Shown: positions 25,094-25,377 of the stretch, in pieces
Position numbering within the stretch: the first letter of the stretch is position 1
Layout: each line of letters starts with the position of its first letter
From: CALMJB01 sp963977945
Lineage (GTDB): Bacteria; Actinomycetota; Actinomycetes; Nanopelagicales; Nanopelagicaceae
Assembly (NCBI GenBank): GCA_963977945.1
Contig: CAXBQO010000004.1
Span: 1-25,377 of the forward strand
Direction of reading: 5' to 3'
DNA length: 25,377 bases
Translations under genes and position numbers: made by a program
The notes under the pieces: generated by a model
The model's database searches: none
What the model was told of the DNA's origin: nothing
What the model saw: the letters and a program-made list of their open reading frames with translations, nothing else

Positions 25094-25160
25094 AATGCCA
25101 CACAATTTCTAAGGAAATCAGATGCAAATTGCTACTTAATTTGACCATAAATTATTAAAG

Positions 25161-25191
25161 GATTACCTCAAAGTGAATTTATTAGGTAATC
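25161..25191. repeat. Perfect 8-bp inverted repeat upstream of tRNA-Tyr
   Basis: GATTACCT (25161-25168) and AGGTAATC (25184-25191) are exact reverse complements separated by 15 bases; half-site centres are 23 bp apart, about two helical turns. The stem can be extended by a G-T and an A-T pair on the outside. It lies about 80 bp upstream of yajQ and 40 bp upstream of the tRNA. It may be an operator or an RNA hairpin; there is no T run to make it a terminator. A TTGACC at 25141-25146 resembles a -35 box but has no good -10 partner. Confidence 0.35.
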
Positions 25192-25230
25192 TTCGCAACG
25201 CATTTGATGTTCTTAAATCATTGCTAATTC

Positions 25231-25312
25231 GGCGGGTTGCCCGAGTGGCCAATGGGAGCGGACTGTAAATCCGCCGGCTTTGCCTTCGAAGGTTCGAATC
25301 CTTCACCCGCCA
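25231..25312 (+). tRNA. tRNA-Tyr (anticodon GTA)
   Basis: The 82-nt gene folds as a class II tRNA. The acceptor stem pairs GGCGGGT (25231-25237) with ACCCGCC (25305-25311), and the discriminator is A (25312). The anticodon stem GCGGA/TCCGC encloses the loop CTGTAAA, with anticodon GTA at 25265-25267. A 13-nt variable region has a short GGC/GCC stem, and the T arm GAAGG-TTCGAAT-CCTTC is perfect. A long variable arm with a GTA anticodon and A73 is normal for bacterial tRNA-Tyr. The CCA end is not encoded (the next bases are CTT). Confidence 0.97.
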
Positions 25313-25372
25313 CTTCAAAGCCAATTCAAATTAATACAGATTTACAAATGGAAAATATGAGAAGGTAGCGAA

Positions 25373-25377
25373 ATGAA
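25373..25377 (+). CDS. Start of a gene running off the right edge
   Basis: A strong ribosome binding site, GAAGG at 25361-25365, is followed seven bases later by ATG at 25373, and the window ends two bases after it. Only the start codon is visible, so the product cannot be named. The 60 bases between it and the tRNA show no other clear element. Confidence 0.45.

Noticed and set aside
25348..25368. Six-codon open frame MENMRR before the last start codon
   Set aside because: It has no SD and is too short to be meaningful; it only overlaps the ribosome binding site of the next gene.
1..25377. Search for CRISPR arrays, mobile elements, phage genes, toxin-antitoxin or defence systems
   Set aside because: No spaced direct repeats, transposase, integrase or defence-type proteins were seen; essentially all coding space is explained by menaquinone, complex I, transporter, YajQ and tRNA genes.

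Overview
The window looks like a piece of a low-GC (roughly 40% by eye), streamlined actinobacterial chromosome. The proteins match actinobacterial family hallmarks: a NuoN with an inserted acidic loop, a NuoJ with the tail motif LPGPGVYALHNAVD, a NuoB that starts MGLEEKLPSG, and a PLDc_N protein next to menA. The low GC, gene overlaps and tiny spacers suggest freshwater planktonic Actinobacteria (Nanopelagicales/acI-like). That lineage call is inference from style and protein flavour, not a database match.

Left part (1-6893): menaquinone (vitamin K2) biosynthesis. A minus-strand set (menE, menA, then a truncated PLDc_N membrane protein running off the left edge) is divergent from a plus-strand set (menB, menC, menD). 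menF reads back on the minus strand and its 3' end overlaps the 3' end of menD. Together MenF, MenD, MenC, MenE, MenB and MenA cover chorismate to demethylmenaquinone. MenH and a DHNA-CoA thioesterase are not in the window.

Middle (6965-23732): one uninterrupted plus-strand run of 16 genes. It holds menG (final menaquinone methylation), all 14 proton-pumping NADH dehydrogenase (complex I) genes nuoA to nuoN in canonical order with nuoC and nuoD separate, and a long-chain polyprenyl diphosphate synthase that would make the menaquinone side chain. From nuoA on, every gene junction lies between an 8-base overlap and a 4-base gap. The layout joins synthesis of the quinone, its tail and the main enzyme that reduces it.

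Right part (23712-25377): minus-strand rarD (EamA-type transporter) and yajQ, translationally coupled by an ATGA overlap. Then comes an intergenic region with a perfect 8-bp inverted repeat, a tRNA-Tyr(GTA), and the ribosome binding site and start codon of a gene running off the right edge.

I saw no CRISPR array, phage gene, transposase, toxin-antitoxin pair or defence system. This is core respiratory metabolism. The points most worth checking are a bicarbonate-type (type I) MenB, operator-like palindromes in two intergenic regions, antisense 3' overlaps, and possible leaderless or internal starts.
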